DNA from: Burkholderiaceae bacterium
GTDB lineage: Bacteria > Pseudomonadota > Gammaproteobacteria > Burkholderiales > Burkholderiaceae_C
Length of the DNA stretch: 64,000 nt
Direction: 5' to 3'
Assembly (NCBI GenBank): GCA_016790575.1
Contig: JAEUOU010000002.1
Location: forward strand, 80,647-144,646
The notes beneath the pieces are model-generated. The model ran no database searches. It was not told the DNA's origin and saw only the letters and a program-made list of their open reading frames with translations. The translations under genes were made by a program, and so were the position numbers. Shown piece by piece: positions 34,948 through 45,131 of this stretch; the first letter of the stretch is position 1, and each line of letters begins with the position of its first letter.

Positions 34948-36210
34948 TCAGGCCTGGTCAAGATCGAACGCGCGGTGCAGGGCCCGGACGGCCAGCTCCA
35001 TGTATTTCTCGTCGATCACGACGGACGTCTTGATCTCGGAGGTCGAAATCATCTGGATATTGATACCTTCTTCGCTCAATGCACGGAACATCTTGCTGGC
35101 GATGCCGACATGGCTGCGCATGCCGATACCGACGATGGAAACCTTGCAGATCTTCGCGTCGCCCGCAACTTCCTGTGCGCCGAGCGCGGGGACGACTTTG
35201 TCCTTGAGCAGATCAATGGTCCGGGCGTAGTCGTTGCGATGCACCGTGAAGCTGAAGTCGGTCTTGCCGTCCTTGCTGACGTTCTGGATGATGACGTCGA
35301 CTTCGATGTTGGCGTCGGCCACGGCACCCAGAATCTGGTAGGCGATGCCAGGCTTGTCGGGCACACCGAGTACAGAGACTTTGGCTTCGTCGCGGTTGAA
35401 TGCAATGCCGGAAACGACGGCTTGTTCCATTTGTTCGTCTTCCTCAAAAGTGATCAGGGTACCGGAGCGGGCTTCTTCACCCAGATCGATGTCCCAGGGG
35501 GTGAAGCTGGAAAGCACCCGCATGGGCACTTTGTATTTGCCTGCGAATTCGACGGAGCGGATCTGCAGCACCTTGGAGCCCATACTGGCCATCTCCAGCA
35601 TTTCCTCGAAGCTGACCGTGTGCAGGCGGCGAGCCTCGGGAACGATGCGCGGATCGGTGGTATAGACCCCGTCGACGTCGGTATAGATCAGGCATTCGTC
35701 GGCCTTCATCGCGGCCGCAACAGCCACCGCAGAGGTATCCGAGCCTCCCCGGCCAAGCGTGGTGATATTGCCAGCATCGTCAACACCCTGGAATCCGGTG
35801 ACAATCACCACGCGGCCAGCGGCCAGATCGGCGCGGACCTTCTGATCGTCGATGGACTCGATGCGGGCCTTGGTGTAGGCGCTGTTGGTCTTGATCGGAA
35901 CCTGCCAGCCCGCGTAGCTCACAGCCTCCAGACCCTCGGCCTGCAGGGCAATGGCCAGCAAGGCCGATGATGCCTGCTCACCCGTTGCGGCGAGCATGTC
36001 GAGTTCGCGGTTGTACGCGGTATCCGGGCGCGGGGGAGCCAGATCCTTGGCCAATGCGAGCAAGCGGTTGGTTTCGCCGCTCATGGCGCTGGGAACGACC
36101 ACCATCTGGTGTCCGGCCCGCGCCCATTTGGCCACGCGTTTGGCGACGTTGCGGATGCGCTCGGTAGAGCCCATCGACGTACCGCCGTATTTGTGAACGA
36201 TCAAAGCCAT
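34948..36210 (-). CDS. lysC: Aspartokinase
   Basis: 420 residues, normal length for monofunctional aspartokinase. Motifs: KYGGTSMGS (7-15, nucleotide site), TGFQGVD and GRGGSDTSAVAVAAA (substrate and ATP binding) and two C-terminal ACT domains (from about residue 265, ISVLGVPDKPGIA-like and VSIVGIGMRSHVG). It makes aspartyl phosphate for lysine, threonine and methionine; the ACT pair makes feedback inhibition by lysine and threonine likely. tRNA-Ser follows. No lysine riboswitch-like structure is visible in the 116 bases upstream. Confidence 0.97.
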   Translation of the reverse strand: MALIVHKYGGTSMGSTERIRNVAKRVAKWARAGHQMVVVPSAMSGETNRLLALAKDLAPPRPDTAYNRELDMLAATGEQASSALLAIALQAEGLEAVSYAGWQVPIKTNSAYTKARIESIDDQKVRADLAAGRVVIVTGFQGVDDAGNITTLGRGGSDTSAVAVAAAMKADECLIYTDVDGVYTTDPRIVPEARRLHTVSFEEMLEMASMGSKVLQIRSVEFAGKYKVPMRVLSSFTPWDIDLGEEARSGTLITFEEDEQMEQAVVSGIAFNRDEAKVSVLGVPDKPGIAYQILGAVADANIEVDVIIQNVSKDGKTDFSFTVHRNDYARTIDLLKDKVVPALGAQEVAGDAKICKVSIVGIGMRSHVGIASKMFRALSEEGINIQMISTSEIKTSVVIDEKYMELAVRALHRAFDLDQA

Positions 36211-36233
36211 CGTGTTCGTATCTCAGGGGAACG

Positions 36234-36256
36234 TAAGAAAGCCGGCTGTCGCCGGC
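36234..36256 (-). terminator. Intrinsic terminator after tilS
   Basis: Two GCCGGC arms with loop GACA on the minus strand, followed by TTTCTTACG. It lies between the tilS stop and the lysC start, so it separates the accA-tilS unit from lysC. Confidence 0.75.
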
Positions 36257-36326
36257 AAAACCTTGCAATTGTATCGGCACTTTTCGCCCTGTTCAGCGCT
36301 GGAGGTGAGCCCAACGGTCCGGCAAC

Positions 36327-37367
36327 TCAGGCCCCCACCGGGTCGGGCACCCAGCGCAGGCGTTCCCCGTCGCGCAGAATCCGGCCGCCACCGACCTTCA
36401 GATTCAACCGATGTCCGCGTGTGGTGCAGGCCGCAATCTGTTTCTGCAGTTGCGCCAGTTGCGCCTCCGCTGGCATCTGGTTATGGCTTCGCTTGAGCCA
36501 GAACCGAAGAACGTTCGCCTGTCGATCCGCGCTGTAACACTGCAATGCGTGAATGGACGGGGGATCTCCCACGACCGCCAGATCTTGCCCGGCCAGCTCA
36601 TCCAGCAGGCGAACCGCCTGCGCCGCATGGCGTGCTCCGCGGGCGACGGTCTGCCGAAAATGAGGAAAGGACGCATCGATGCCCGGCACCAGAAGCTGGC
36701 GCAACCGGTTGCGAGTGAATCGGTGATCGTCGTTGCTTGGGTCATCCACCCAGGCAATACCCTCTTGCGCCAGCCATTGGCGCAACTGCGCCCCGGTGAC
36801 CTGCAAGAACGGGCGGTGAAAAGTCATGTGGCCACGGGTCCAGACGGCCGGCATGGCGGCCAGTCCCGGCAGGCCGCTTCCGCGCAGAAGAGCCAGCAAG
36901 ACGGTCTCGGCCTGATCATCGAGATGCTGCCCTAAAGCTATATTTTTTATAGCTAAATGCGACCATTCTGCGATGGCTATCTGGTCAAAAGCTGCATATC
37001 TCGCCCGACGGGCGGCATCTTCGGGGCTGACCCCGTTGCGCGCCGTCGCATCGACATGTCGCACGACCAAGGGAACCGACATCGCGGAGCAGAGCGACTG
37101 GCAGTGCGACACGAACAGGTCTGCCGCCGGCTGCAGTCCATGGTGAATATGCACGGCATGCACCTGCCCCGGCCAACGCCGCACGCAAGCCAGCAGCAAA
37201 GCAGTGGAGTCCGCGCCGCCGCTGAACGCCACCCCGAATGGAAGGTCCGGGCGAAACGCGTCCAGGGCCGCAGCGATCGGCGCCGGCAACGCGCCGCGCA
37301 AGTTGACAGGATGGTGACCGGGCCCCGGTTCAGCGCCCTGTTGCCTTGGTGTCGGTGAACCGGCCAT
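36327..37367 (-). CDS. tilS: tRNA(Ile)-lysidine synthase, carrying a repeat copy in frame
   Basis: 346 residues. The ATP-binding motif SGGADS (49-54), the [18 protein letters not shown] block and the NRLRQLL segment identify TilS, which converts the wobble C of tRNA-Ile(CAU) to lysidine. The ATG at 37367 was preferred; a TTG 30 bases upstream is the other choice. The gene overlaps the accA stop by 38 bases. Residues 126-140 are encoded by copy E of the 42-bp repeat; this segment (around [12 protein letters not shown]) lies between the conserved ARYAA and QHLDDQ blocks and is slightly longer than the usual helix linker there. Confidence 0.92.
   Translation of the reverse strand: MAGSPTPRQQGAEPGPGHHPVNLRGALPAPIAAALDAFRPDLPFGVAFSGGADSTALLLACVRRWPGQVHAVHIHHGLQPAADLFVSHCQSLCSAMSVPLVVRHVDATARNGVSPEDAARRARYAAFDQIAIAEWSHLAIKNIALGQHLDDQAETVLLALLRGSGLPGLAAMPAVWTRGHMTFHRPFLQVTGAQLRQWLAQEGIAWVDDPSNDDHRFTRNRLRQLLVPGIDASFPHFRQTVARGARHAAQAVRLLDELAGQDLAVVGDPPSIHALQCYSADRQANVLRFWLKRSHNQMPAEAQLAQLQKQIAACTTRGHRLNLKVGGGRILRDGERLRWVPDPVGA
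36949..36990 (+). repeat. 42-bp dispersed element, copy E (inside tilS)
   Basis: ATAGC start, CGACC, GCGATGGCTATC. It is preceded by AGCTAT so that the left end forms AGCTAT-N6-ATAGCT. The whole copy lies within the tilS reading frame, on the opposite strand, and is translated as part of TilS residues 126-140. Confidence 0.8.
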
Positions 37368-38307
37368 AGGCGCGAATACGCTCGTAGCGTCGGTCAAGAA
37401 GCTCGGGCGTCTTCAGATCTGCCACCTGGCGGAAGGCATCGGTCAACGCCCGCTTGAGAAATGCAGCCATCTGGGCAATGTCCCGGTGGGCGCCGCCTAC
37501 GGGTTCGTTGACGATTTTGTCGATCAGGCCCAGGGCCTTGAGCCGATGGGCGGTGATACCCAGCGCGTCGGCCGCTTCCTGGGCTTTTTCGCTGGTTTTC
37601 CAGAGAATCGACGCACATCCTTCGGGGCTGATGACGGAGTAGATTGAAAACTGCAACATCAGTACCTGATCGGCCACCGATATGGCCAAGGCGCCGCCAG
37701 ACCCACCTTCGCCGATGATGGTGGTGAGTATCGGAACGCGTAACTGCGCCATTTCGAAAATGTTGCGTCCGATCGCTTCGGACTGCCCGCGCTCCTCCGC
37801 ATCTATGCCGGGGTAGGCGCCCGGTGTGTCCACAAACGTGAATACCGGCAGGCCGAACTTTTCGGCGGTTTTCATCAGACGCAACGCTTTGCGGTAGCCC
37901 TCGGGTTTGCTCATCCCGAAATTTCGCATGGCGCGTTCTTTGGTATCGCGCCCTTTCTGGTGCCCGACCACCATGCAGGCCTGCCCGTTGAAACGCGCCA
38001 GGCCGCCAACAATCGAGAGATCGTCCCCGAAATGGCGGTCGCCGTGCAATTCCACAAAATCGGTGAAGATTTCCCGCACGTAATCCAGCGTGTACGGACG
38101 CTCGGCATGGCGGGCAATCTTGGTGATCTGCCAGGGACTGAGATCGGAATAAATGTCCCGGGTCAGCTGATGGCTTTTTTTGCTGAGCTGGTCGATCTCC
38201 GCAGAAATGTCGACCGCCGACTCGGTCTGGACATAACGCAACTCTTCGATTTTTCCTTCGAGCTCCGCGATCGGTTGCTCGAAATCGAGAAAGGTTCGTT
38301 TCGCCAA
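37330..38307 (-). CDS. accA: Acetyl-CoA carboxylase carboxyltransferase, alpha subunit
   Basis: 325 residues, standard AccA length. N-terminal coiled region ([19 protein letters not shown]) and the carboxyltransferase core with [39 protein letters not shown], and the oxyanion motif [11 protein letters not shown]. With AccD it transfers carboxyl from biotin to acetyl-CoA, the first step of fatty acid synthesis. The start is a TTG at 38307 with AAGGAG and 7-base spacing; no ATG fits the N-terminus. Confidence 0.96.
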   Translation of the reverse strand: MAKRTFLDFEQPIAELEGKIEELRYVQTESAVDISAEIDQLSKKSHQLTRDIYSDLSPWQITKIARHAERPYTLDYVREIFTDFVELHGDRHFGDDLSIVGGLARFNGQACMVVGHQKGRDTKERAMRNFGMSKPEGYRKALRLMKTAEKFGLPVFTFVDTPGAYPGIDAEERGQSEAIGRNIFEMAQLRVPILTTIIGEGGSGGALAISVADQVLMLQFSIYSVISPEGCASILWKTSEKAQEAADALGITAHRLKALGLIDKIVNEPVGGAHRDIAQMAAFLKRALTDAFRQVADLKTPELLDRRYERIRAYGRFTDTKATGR

Positions 38308-38358
38308 CGTAATTCTCCTTGTGGTGGTGCGCGCGACGGTGCAACCGGACCGGCAAGG

Positions 38359-39009
38359 TCAGTACGCGACCGGCACCGGATCGAGCGATCGCCAAATATA
38401 CCAAGTTGCCACGCTGCACCAGGGCTGCCAGGCCTGTGCGACCTCGCGGGCGTCGCTGCGGCTGACAGGCTCGCCGGAAAAGTAATTGAGACTGATGCCC
38501 TTGATCAGCCCCACATCGTCCAAGGGCAGGACGTTCGGGCGCAGCAGATGGAAGATCAGGAACATCTCAGCAGTCCAGCGACCGATGCCGCGGATGGCCA
38601 CCAACTCCTTGATGATGGACTCATCGTCCATCGTCGTCCAGCGATCGGGTTTGAGCTTTTCGCCGTCAAAATGCAAGGCCAGATCGACAAGATACTCGAC
38701 TTTGCGGGCGGACAAACCGGCCGCCCGCATGTCATCCACCTTGAGACGCAACACAGCCTGTGGCGTCATCCGACGCGCCAGGCTCTCAAAACGCCCCCAG
38801 ACCGATTGCGCCGCCTTGACCGAAATCTGCTGGCCGACCACGCTTCGTGCCAATGTGGTGAAGGCATCGCCGCGCGATTCGATACAACCCGCGCCAAATT
38901 GCGGAATGATCCGGCCCATCACCCGGTCCTGATCGGTCAACTGGCAACACGCCTGATCCCAATACCCGGGACGGCTTGACACAGAGGACGAGGCCGGCTT
39001 ATTGCTCAT
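38359..39009 (-). CDS. DNA-3-methyladenine glycosylase II (AlkA/HhH-GPD family)
   Basis: 216 residues. HhH-GPD fold: helix-hairpin-helix region LVAIRGIGRWTAEMFLIFHL with the catalytic Asp in PLDDVGLIKG. It removes alkylated bases from DNA. It lacks the N-terminal beta domain of full-length AlkA, like many compact family members. It lies 51 bases upstream of accA and 57 bases after cysS, same strand. Confidence 0.9.
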   Translation of the reverse strand: MSNKPASSSVSSRPGYWDQACCQLTDQDRVMGRIIPQFGAGCIESRGDAFTTLARSVVGQQISVKAAQSVWGRFESLARRMTPQAVLRLKVDDMRAAGLSARKVEYLVDLALHFDGEKLKPDRWTTMDDESIIKELVAIRGIGRWTAEMFLIFHLLRPNVLPLDDVGLIKGISLNYFSGEPVSRSDAREVAQAWQPWCSVATWYIWRSLDPVPVAY

Positions 39010-39066
39010 GTCTGCGGGTCAACGGATCTGAGTGGGTCGGGTGAAATCGAAAACGTCAGGCGACGT

Positions 39067-40443
39067 TCAGGATACCGCTTCCCAAGTGGTCCCGGAGGGA
39101 GAATCTTTGAGCACGATGCCCTGCTCCACCAGGTTTTGCCGGATTCGGTCGGCTTCGGCAAAGTCTTTCGCCTGTTTCGCTTGGCGGCGGGCCTCGATGA
39201 GGCGCAGGATCTCGGCCTCATCGACGCGTGCACCAGACTGGAGAAAGGCGCGCGGATCGCCCTGCAGCAAGCCGAGATGCCCCCCCAGCGCGCGCAACAG
39301 GCCGGCATCGGCGGCGGAGTGGCTGCGGTTGACTTCCGATGCAAGATCAAAAAGCACCGCGACGGCCTCGGGGGTTCCAAAATCCTCGTCCATCGCTGCC
39401 TTGAAGCGCCTGGCGTACGGATTGGCCCAGTCGACCGGCACATCGGATGGCGGAGCAGAGTCCAAGGCGGTGTAGAGGCGGCGGAGCGCACTTCGGGCAT
39501 CCTGCAGATGCACGTCGCTGTAGTTGAGCGGGCTTCGGTAGTGACTGCGAACAACAAAAAAGCGCAAAGTCTCCGGGTCAAACGCCTTGAGCACCTCGCG
39601 AATGGTGAAAAAGTTGCCCAACGACTTGGACATTTTCTCGTTGTCAACATTGACGAAACCGTTGTGCATCCAGAAACGGGCCAGCGGCTTTCCATGCGCC
39701 CCCTCACTCTGGGCTATTTCGTTTTCGTGGTGTGGAAACTGAAGATCGGCCCCACCGCCGTGGATATCAAGGGTTTCGCCGAGTATTGCGCAGGCCATGG
39801 CGGAACACTCGATATGCCAACCCGGTCTACCTTTGCCCCAGTTGCTGTCCCATTTGACATCGTCCGGCTCCGACTCTTTGGCGGCTTTCCACAGCACAAA
39901 GTCAAGCGGGTCCTGCTTGCCGTCGGCCACTGCGACCCGTTCACCTGCATGGAGCTCATCCAGTGACTTGCCAGACAACTTTCCGTAGCCGAAGAAACGG
40001 CGAACCGCGAAGTTCACGTCCCCCCCCTCGGCCTGATAGGCAAGGCCTCGCTCTTCCAGCCGCGCAACAATCTCCAGCATGGAGGGAACGAAATCGGTGG
40101 CTCGCGGATCGAAAGTGGGTCGCTCGACACCCAACGCATCGAAATCGCGGTACATCTCGTCGATCATCCGGGAGGTAAGCGCTTTGACCGACTCGCCGTT
40201 TTCGACCGCCCGACGAATGATCTTGTCGTCGATATCGGTGATGTTTTTCACAAACGTGACGCGGTAGCCACTCGCTCTGAGCCACCGCTGAACCACATCA
40301 AAGGCGATCGCCGAACGGGCGTGCCCGATATGGCAATAATCATAGACCGTGATTCCACAGACATACATCCGGACATGACCGGACTCGATCGGCGTGAATT
40401 CCTCAAGGCCGCGCGAAAGTGTGTTGTGAATGCGCAAAGACAT
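39067..40443 (-). CDS. cysS: Cysteinyl-tRNA synthetase
   Basis: 458 residues. HIGH motif as CHIGHARS (36-43), zinc-binding Cys and His residues in the [10 protein letters not shown] and CSAMAC regions, and the KMSKS motif ([10 protein letters not shown]). It charges tRNA-Cys. Start ATG at 40443 gives the normal N-terminus ([12 protein letters not shown]). Order cysS, alkA-like, accA, tilS, lysC, tRNA-Ser is a conserved housekeeping run, as I recall, in Comamonadaceae. Confidence 0.97.
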   Translation of the reverse strand: MSLRIHNTLSRGLEEFTPIESGHVRMYVCGITVYDYCHIGHARSAIAFDVVQRWLRASGYRVTFVKNITDIDDKIIRRAVENGESVKALTSRMIDEMYRDFDALGVERPTFDPRATDFVPSMLEIVARLEERGLAYQAEGGDVNFAVRRFFGYGKLSGKSLDELHAGERVAVADGKQDPLDFVLWKAAKESEPDDVKWDSNWGKGRPGWHIECSAMACAILGETLDIHGGGADLQFPHHENEIAQSEGAHGKPLARFWMHNGFVNVDNEKMSKSLGNFFTIREVLKAFDPETLRFFVVRSHYRSPLNYSDVHLQDARSALRRLYTALDSAPPSDVPVDWANPYARRFKAAMDEDFGTPEAVAVLFDLASEVNRSHSAADAGLLRALGGHLGLLQGDPRAFLQSGARVDEAEILRLIEARRQAKQAKDFAEADRIRQNLVEQGIVLKDSPSGTTWEAVS

Positions 40444-40630
40444 GTATCGGGAAAAGTGGCGTGTTCCTTGACGACCTTGGGTCGCTTGCGCATCGCGCCA
40501 GAGCCCACACGGTCAACCCGCCGAAGGTCCGCAAAGACGACCCTCAGCTACAATCGAAGCCAGTATATCGTTCAGCGATGCGCGCGATTGAGGCGTGGCG
40601 CGGCTGACACCACAGATTCCGCGAGCGCCC

Positions 40631-41689
40631 ATGAAAACTCTGACGTCACCGCCTTTTGCTCCCGTTCGGATTGCCATGCTGAGCGCAGTGTTGCTGGGGG
40701 CACTGAGTGTCGGCGTATCGGCCCGGGCCGACGAGTTTTCGGATGTCAGCCAACTGCTTCGCGCAGGCAAACCGGGCGAAGCGCTTGCCAAAGCCGATCA
40801 GTTCCTCGCAACGAAACCCCGCGATCCGCAAATGCGCTTTCTCCGCGGCGTGATTCTGACCGAATCGGGCCGCGCCAGCGACGCGATTGCCGTCTTCCTG
40901 AAGTTGACGGAGGACTTCCCTGAATTACCTGAACCCTACAACAATCTTGCCGTGCTCTATGCGGGCCAAAGCCAGTTCGACAAGGCGCGTGCCGCGCTGG
41001 AAATGGCCATTCGCACCAACCCGAGCTACGCGACCGCCCACGAAAACCTGGGCGACGTTTATGCAAAACTGGCCAGCCAAGCCTACAGCAAAGCGTTGCA
41101 GCTGGATGGTTCCAATGCCGCCGTTGCTCCCAAACTTGCGCTGATCCGGGATTTGTTTGCCCCTGGCAGCAAGGCGCAACGCCCGGCGGCATCCGCACCG
41201 GCCACCGCGCCTAGGCCCGCGACATCCGTCGCTGCAGCGCCGGCGGTTACACCGCCTGTTCGTCCCGCGTCTCAACCGGTGGCGGTGCCTGCACCGGGCC
41301 CCGTCGCCGCACCACCCGCTGCGCCGGCACCCGCGCCCGCTGCTGGGGGTGCCGACAAAGAGATTGAAGCGGCCGTCAGGGCCTGGGCAGCAGCATGGTC
41401 GGCAAAGGATATGAGCGCCTACCTGGCGGCGTATGGGAAAGATTTCGAACCGGCCAACAAGCAGGCCCGCAAGGCCTGGGAAGAGGACCGGCGCTCCCGC
41501 ATTGTTGGTAAGTCCAGGATATCCGTGACCGTGAGCGACCTGGCTGTTTCCGTTAATGGCGACAAGGCAACGGCGCGTTTCCGGCAAGCCTACTCGGCCG
41601 ATAACCTGAATGTCACCAGTCGAAAAACACTGGAATTGGCCAAGCAGGCCAACCGCTGGGTTATCGTCCGCGAGTCCACCGGTTCGTAA
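40631..41689 (+). CDS. TPR protein with C-terminal NTF2-like domain
   Basis: 352 residues. Signal peptide (LSAVLLGALSVGVSARA, cleavage near ARADE). TPR motifs run from about 35 to 165 (SDVSQLLRAGKPGEALAKAD, PYNNLAVLYAGQSQFDKARA). A Pro/Ala-rich linker of about 75 residues leads to a Cds6/SnoaL-like domain (EAAVRAWAAAWSAKDMSAYL, then ARFRQAYSADNLNVTSRKTL). It is periplasmic. The next gene, an L,D-transpeptidase-like protein, carries a similar C-terminal domain, so both probably work on the cell wall together. The start at 40631 was chosen because it begins the signal peptide. Confidence 0.85.
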   Translation: MKTLTSPPFAPVRIAMLSAVLLGALSVGVSARADEFSDVSQLLRAGKPGEALAKADQFLATKPRDPQMRFLRGVILTESGRASDAIAVFLKLTEDFPELPEPYNNLAVLYAGQSQFDKARAALEMAIRTNPSYATAHENLGDVYAKLASQAYSKALQLDGSNAAVAPKLALIRDLFAPGSKAQRPAASAPATAPRPATSVAAAPAVTPPVRPASQPVAVPAPGPVAAPPAAPAPAPAAGGADKEIEAAVRAWAAAWSAKDMSAYLAAYGKDFEPANKQARKAWEEDRRSRIVGKSRISVTVSDLAVSVNGDKATARFRQAYSADNLNVTSRKTLELAKQANRWVIVRESTGS

Positions 41690-41756
41690 CAATGGGACCG
41701 TTGGCCGCCCGCAATCCCGCTTCCCGGGCTACACCTCAGCAACGCCATAGCGCTCC

Positions 41757-43136
41757 GTGAGGCTCTACGTTCTGATCGTGCCGGCCCTGGTGGCTGGTGC
41801 CGGCGCAATGTGGGCTGCGGGTTCAGAGGCTCAGGTCGTCCGAACGGAAAGATCTGTCGGCTCTCAATCACCATCCAAGCCACGTGAATCGGTCCGGCAG
41901 AAGGGGCGCAAAGAAGCGCCCCGCTCCGGACGAGCCAGCGGCGCGCGCAAGACGGCCGCCGCAGGCGCTGCTGCCGGAGCCATTGCCGCGGCGCGTTCCA
42001 ATGTGATCTCAGCCAAATCCACTGAAGACGGTGCTGCCGAGGCGCGACTTATTGAGGTCTATCGACTGGTCGGACAAGGTCGTGGCGAGAGCGCTTTGCG
42101 CAAAGCGGAAGAATTGGTGCGCGATCATCCTAACTTCCAACTCGCTCAACTGGTGTATGGCGACTTGCTGAGCAGCCGTACGCGATCGCTCGGACGTTTT
42201 GGGGATGTCCCTGACGCTCTCGCTTTCCGCGGAGCCACGACTTTGGTGGACCTGCGTGAGGAGTCCCAATTGCGGCTCCGTGCCCTGCGCGAACGCCCCC
42301 CAATCGGTAGTGTTCCCGCCCAGTTTCTGCAGTTGTCCGCCCGCGTGAAACACGCCATCGCAGTCGACACGTCCCGGTCGCGTCTTTATCTCCTTGAGAA
42401 CAACTCTTCGGGAACCCGGCTCATTGCCGATTACTATATCTCGGTAGGGAAGCTGGGTATCGAAAAGCAGGTCGAAGGCGATCAACGGACACCGCTGGGC
42501 GTCTACTTCATTACCAGCAATCTTGACCCAGCTTCGTTACGGGACTTCTACGGATCCGGCGCTTTGCCCATCAACTACCCCAATCCGCTCGACATCAGTC
42601 GCGGCAAGACGGGAAGTGGCATCTGGTTGCATGGTTCTCCGCCAAACCAGTTCGCTCGCGCGCCTCGCGCGTCGGATGGCTGTGTTGTGCTAGCGAATCC
42701 CGATCTGGAGCGCCTCCTGCGCACGGTGGAAATCCGGACAACCCCGGTAGTCATCGCACAATCCCTTCGATGGGTGTTGCCGAACGTCATCCAAGCGGAC
42801 CGAAAGCCCTTTGAAGACCAGTTCGAAGCATGGCGTCGGGCAAAATCGTCGGGCGACCTGACACGAACTCTTGCACACTATCACGCGAACTTTTCCAGCA
42901 ATGGTCGCTCGCTGCGGGAATGGACGCCATTACTCAAGCAAGAGCTTTCCCGGGCGGGAGGTCAATCGGTCAACGTCAAAGACCTTTCCATCATCCGATG
43001 GACCGATCACGCCGATGTGATGGTTGTGACGTTCGGTGAAGTGCTGTCCGGGGCTCGCACCGGAGCCGTAAAGCGGCAATACTGGATTCGCGAGGGCAGC
43101 AATTGGAAAGTTTTTTTTGAAGGAGTCATCGGATGA
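41757..43136 (+). CDS. L,D-transpeptidase/amidase-like protein (YkuD fold)
   Basis: 459 residues with GTG start. N-terminal signal (VLIVPALVAGAGAMWAAGSEA), an Ala/Lys-rich linker, a helical TPR-like part (residues 95-150), and a YkuD domain from about 198 (VKHAIAVDTSRSRLYLLENN) with the catalytic site GIWLHGSPPN...SDGCVVL. The Cys motif is SDGCVVL rather than SHGCIRM, as in the YafK/DpaA branch, so cross-link or lipoprotein release activity rather than Lpp attachment is possible. The C-terminus is an NTF2-like domain resembling that of the preceding gene. The next gene overlaps by 4 bases. Confidence 0.85.
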   Translation: MRLYVLIVPALVAGAGAMWAAGSEAQVVRTERSVGSQSPSKPRESVRQKGRKEAPRSGRASGARKTAAAGAAAGAIAAARSNVISAKSTEDGAAEARLIEVYRLVGQGRGESALRKAEELVRDHPNFQLAQLVYGDLLSSRTRSLGRFGDVPDALAFRGATTLVDLREESQLRLRALRERPPIGSVPAQFLQLSARVKHAIAVDTSRSRLYLLENNSSGTRLIADYYISVGKLGIEKQVEGDQRTPLGVYFITSNLDPASLRDFYGSGALPINYPNPLDISRGKTGSGIWLHGSPPNQFARAPRASDGCVVLANPDLERLLRTVEIRTTPVVIAQSLRWVLPNVIQADRKPFEDQFEAWRRAKSSGDLTRTLAHYHANFSSNGRSLREWTPLLKQELSRAGGQSVNVKDLSIIRWTDHADVMVVTFGEVLSGARTGAVKRQYWIREGSNWKVFFEGVIG

Positions 43137-43819
43137 GAGCGAGAAGCCTGTTTCCTGCACGCCGGACGGCCGTACTGCTGACCTTGGCCGCGAGCCTTGC
43201 GGCAAGTCCGGCCATTGCTCAGGACGCCCCGAAGGTCAGACTGGTTACTTCCATGGGGGACATTGTGGTCGAGGTGTACCCCGACAAAGCACCCAAGACC
43301 GTCGAAAACTTCCTTCAATATGTGCGGGACAAACACTACGACGGTACTGTTTTTCACCGGGTCATCGAGAACTTCATGATTCAGGGGGGCGGATTTGACG
43401 GGAAGTATGTGCAGAAACCAACCCGACCGCCGGTGACTCACGAAGGCCGGGAGGCCCTGGGCAAAGGGCTGAAGAACGCCGTTGGCACGCTGGCCATGGC
43501 CCGGACAAATGATCCAAACTCGGCGTCTTCCCAGTTTTTCATCAATGTCAAGGACAATGCGTTCCTGGACCCGACACTGATCCCCCCCGGCGATCCGGTT
43601 GCGCGCTTCGAGTTCCGCGGCCGGGTATACGAGAACATCCCTCGCGCGAATTTGCTTGGAGCGGCCGAACTTTACGGCTACACCGTTTTCGGCAAAGTCG
43701 TCAGCGGAATGGATGTAGTCAACAAAATCAAATCGACCCCGACCGGACCAGGGGGGCCCTTCCCGACCGACGTGCCGAAGACACCGGTGATTATCCAATC
43801 CGCGACCATAGTGAAATAG
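43133..43819 (+). CDS. Peptidyl-prolyl cis-trans isomerase, cyclophilin, exported
   Basis: 228 residues. Signal peptide (AVLLTLAASLAASPAIAQ), cyclophilin core with [35 protein letters not shown] and YTVFGKVVSGMDVV. It folds periplasmic or outer-membrane proteins. An insertion of about 30 residues in the middle (PTRPPVTHEGREALGKGLKN region and PGDPVARFEFRGRVYENIP) makes it longer than PpiA. The start ATG overlaps the preceding stop (ATGA). Confidence 0.93.
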   Translation: MRARSLFPARRTAVLLTLAASLAASPAIAQDAPKVRLVTSMGDIVVEVYPDKAPKTVENFLQYVRDKHYDGTVFHRVIENFMIQGGGFDGKYVQKPTRPPVTHEGREALGKGLKNAVGTLAMARTNDPNSASSQFFINVKDNAFLDPTLIPPGDPVARFEFRGRVYENIPRANLLGAAELYGYTVFGKVVSGMDVVNKIKSTPTGPGGPFPTDVPKTPVIIQSATIVK

Positions 43820-43828
43820 GAACTGACC

Positions 43829-44335
43829 ATGACAAACCCCCGCGTTGAGCTGCACATCACCAGTTTTGGTGTCATCACACTCGAACTGGACGCGCAGCGC
43901 GCACCGAAATCGGCTGCCAACTTCCTTGCCTATGTCGCAAAAGGCCACTACGACAACACCATCTTCCATCGGGTGATTCCGGGTTTTATGATCCAGGGCG
44001 GTGGGTTCGAGCCGGGCATGAGCCAAAAAGCCACCGATGCGGCGATAGAAAACGAAGCGAACAACGGGCTGCTCAATGATCGCTACACCGTTGCCATGGC
44101 GCGCACCAATGTGCCTCACTCCGCAACGGCACAGTTTTTCATCAACGTGAAGGACAACGCGTTCCTGAACCACACGGCCCCGACCGCCCAAGGCTGGGGC
44201 TATGCAGTATTCGGTCGGGTTGTCGCTGGCTCCGATGTGGTCGACCGGATCGAAGCCGTTGCGACGGGTCGCAAAGGGTTCCATGATGATGTACCTAAGG
44301 CAGACGTGGTGATAGGCAAAGCCGTGGTCCTCTGA
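43829..44335 (+). CDS. ppiB: Peptidyl-prolyl cis-trans isomerase B, cytoplasmic cyclophilin
   Basis: 168 residues without signal peptide; cyclophilin core with [20 protein letters not shown] and [18 protein letters not shown]. It starts 9 bases after the exported paralogue, so the pair is probably a tandem duplication that specialised by compartment. Followed closely by lpxH. Confidence 0.95.
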   Translation: MTNPRVELHITSFGVITLELDAQRAPKSAANFLAYVAKGHYDNTIFHRVIPGFMIQGGGFEPGMSQKATDAAIENEANNGLLNDRYTVAMARTNVPHSATAQFFINVKDNAFLNHTAPTAQGWGYAVFGRVVAGSDVVDRIEAVATGRKGFHDDVPKADVVIGKAVVL

Positions 44336-44345
44336 CCTGCGACCT

Positions 44346-45131
44346 GTGGCCGTTTCCGACCTGGACCAAGCCAATTTTTCGCAGCTGGTCGCCATGAACA
44401 GCTGGCGGCGGGTTGAGTTCATATCCGATCTTCACCTGGACGAGCCGGAATCCCCCACTTTCCAACTTTGGCGGGATTACATGGCCTCTACGGCGGCGGA
44501 CGCGGTGTTCATTCTCGGTGACCTTTTCGAAGTGTGGATCGGCGACGACTCGATGGACATGCCAGGGGTCGGCCGGGCCGCTTCTTCCGTTCTTGCCAGC
44601 GTGAGGCCCGGTACGTCCGTCTATTTCATGGCGGGCAACCGGGATTTCCTTGTCGGCGAGGTCTTTCTCCGCTCCTGCGGAGTCATTCGACTGCAGGATC
44701 CAACGTGCCTGCACTTTGCAGGATGCCGATATCTGCTGACGCACGGCGACCAGCTGTGTGTGGACGATCGGGCCTACCAGGAATTCCGGCGAGCCGTCCG
44801 AACGCCGAAATGGATCGATAGTTTTCTTGAAAAGCCCCTGTCGGAGCGGCATTCCATCGCGCGAAGCCTGCGGCATGCAAGTGAGGAACGTCGCCAGAGA
44901 GGCACGGTGGAGGCTCTGGCCGATGTCGACGATAGGGAGGCCAGCAGCTGGTTAAGTCACGCCGACGCGAACGTCCTTATCCACGGCCATACTCATCGCC
45001 CCGACGATCATGATTTGCCGCAAGGTCGGCGCCGTGTTGTGTTGTCGGACTGGGACGGTTCGGCCAAACCCGCTCGTGCCGAGGTGCTGGGCCTCGACCA
45101 AAACGGCCTGACGCGGCAGAGCGTGCCGTGA
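44346..45131 (+). CDS. lpxH: UDP-2,3-diacylglucosamine diphosphatase
   Basis: 261 residues. Metallophosphoesterase motifs: SDLHLD, GDLFEVWIGDD, GNRDFLVG, THGDQLCVDD and GHTHRPDD. It cleaves UDP-2,3-diacylglucosamine to lipid X in lipid A synthesis at the inner membrane. A GTG at 44346 is used; an ATG 48 bases later (MNSWRRVEFISD) would remove 16 residues and remains possible. The GTG of mtfA overlaps its stop by 4 bases. Confidence 0.95.
   Translation: MAVSDLDQANFSQLVAMNSWRRVEFISDLHLDEPESPTFQLWRDYMASTAADAVFILGDLFEVWIGDDSMDMPGVGRAASSVLASVRPGTSVYFMAGNRDFLVGEVFLRSCGVIRLQDPTCLHFAGCRYLLTHGDQLCVDDRAYQEFRRAVRTPKWIDSFLEKPLSERHSIARSLRHASEERRQRGTVEALADVDDREASSWLSHADANVLIHGHTHRPDDHDLPQGRRRVVLSDWDGSAKPARAEVLGLDQNGLTRQSVP

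Noticed and set aside
36211..36326. Lysine riboswitch upstream of lysC
   Set aside because: The 116 bases are too short and hold only a simple terminator hairpin for the gene in front.
40321..40923. A 200-codon plus-strand frame over the cysS start and the TPR gene start
   Set aside because: It crosses two supported genes in other frames and has no family similarity.
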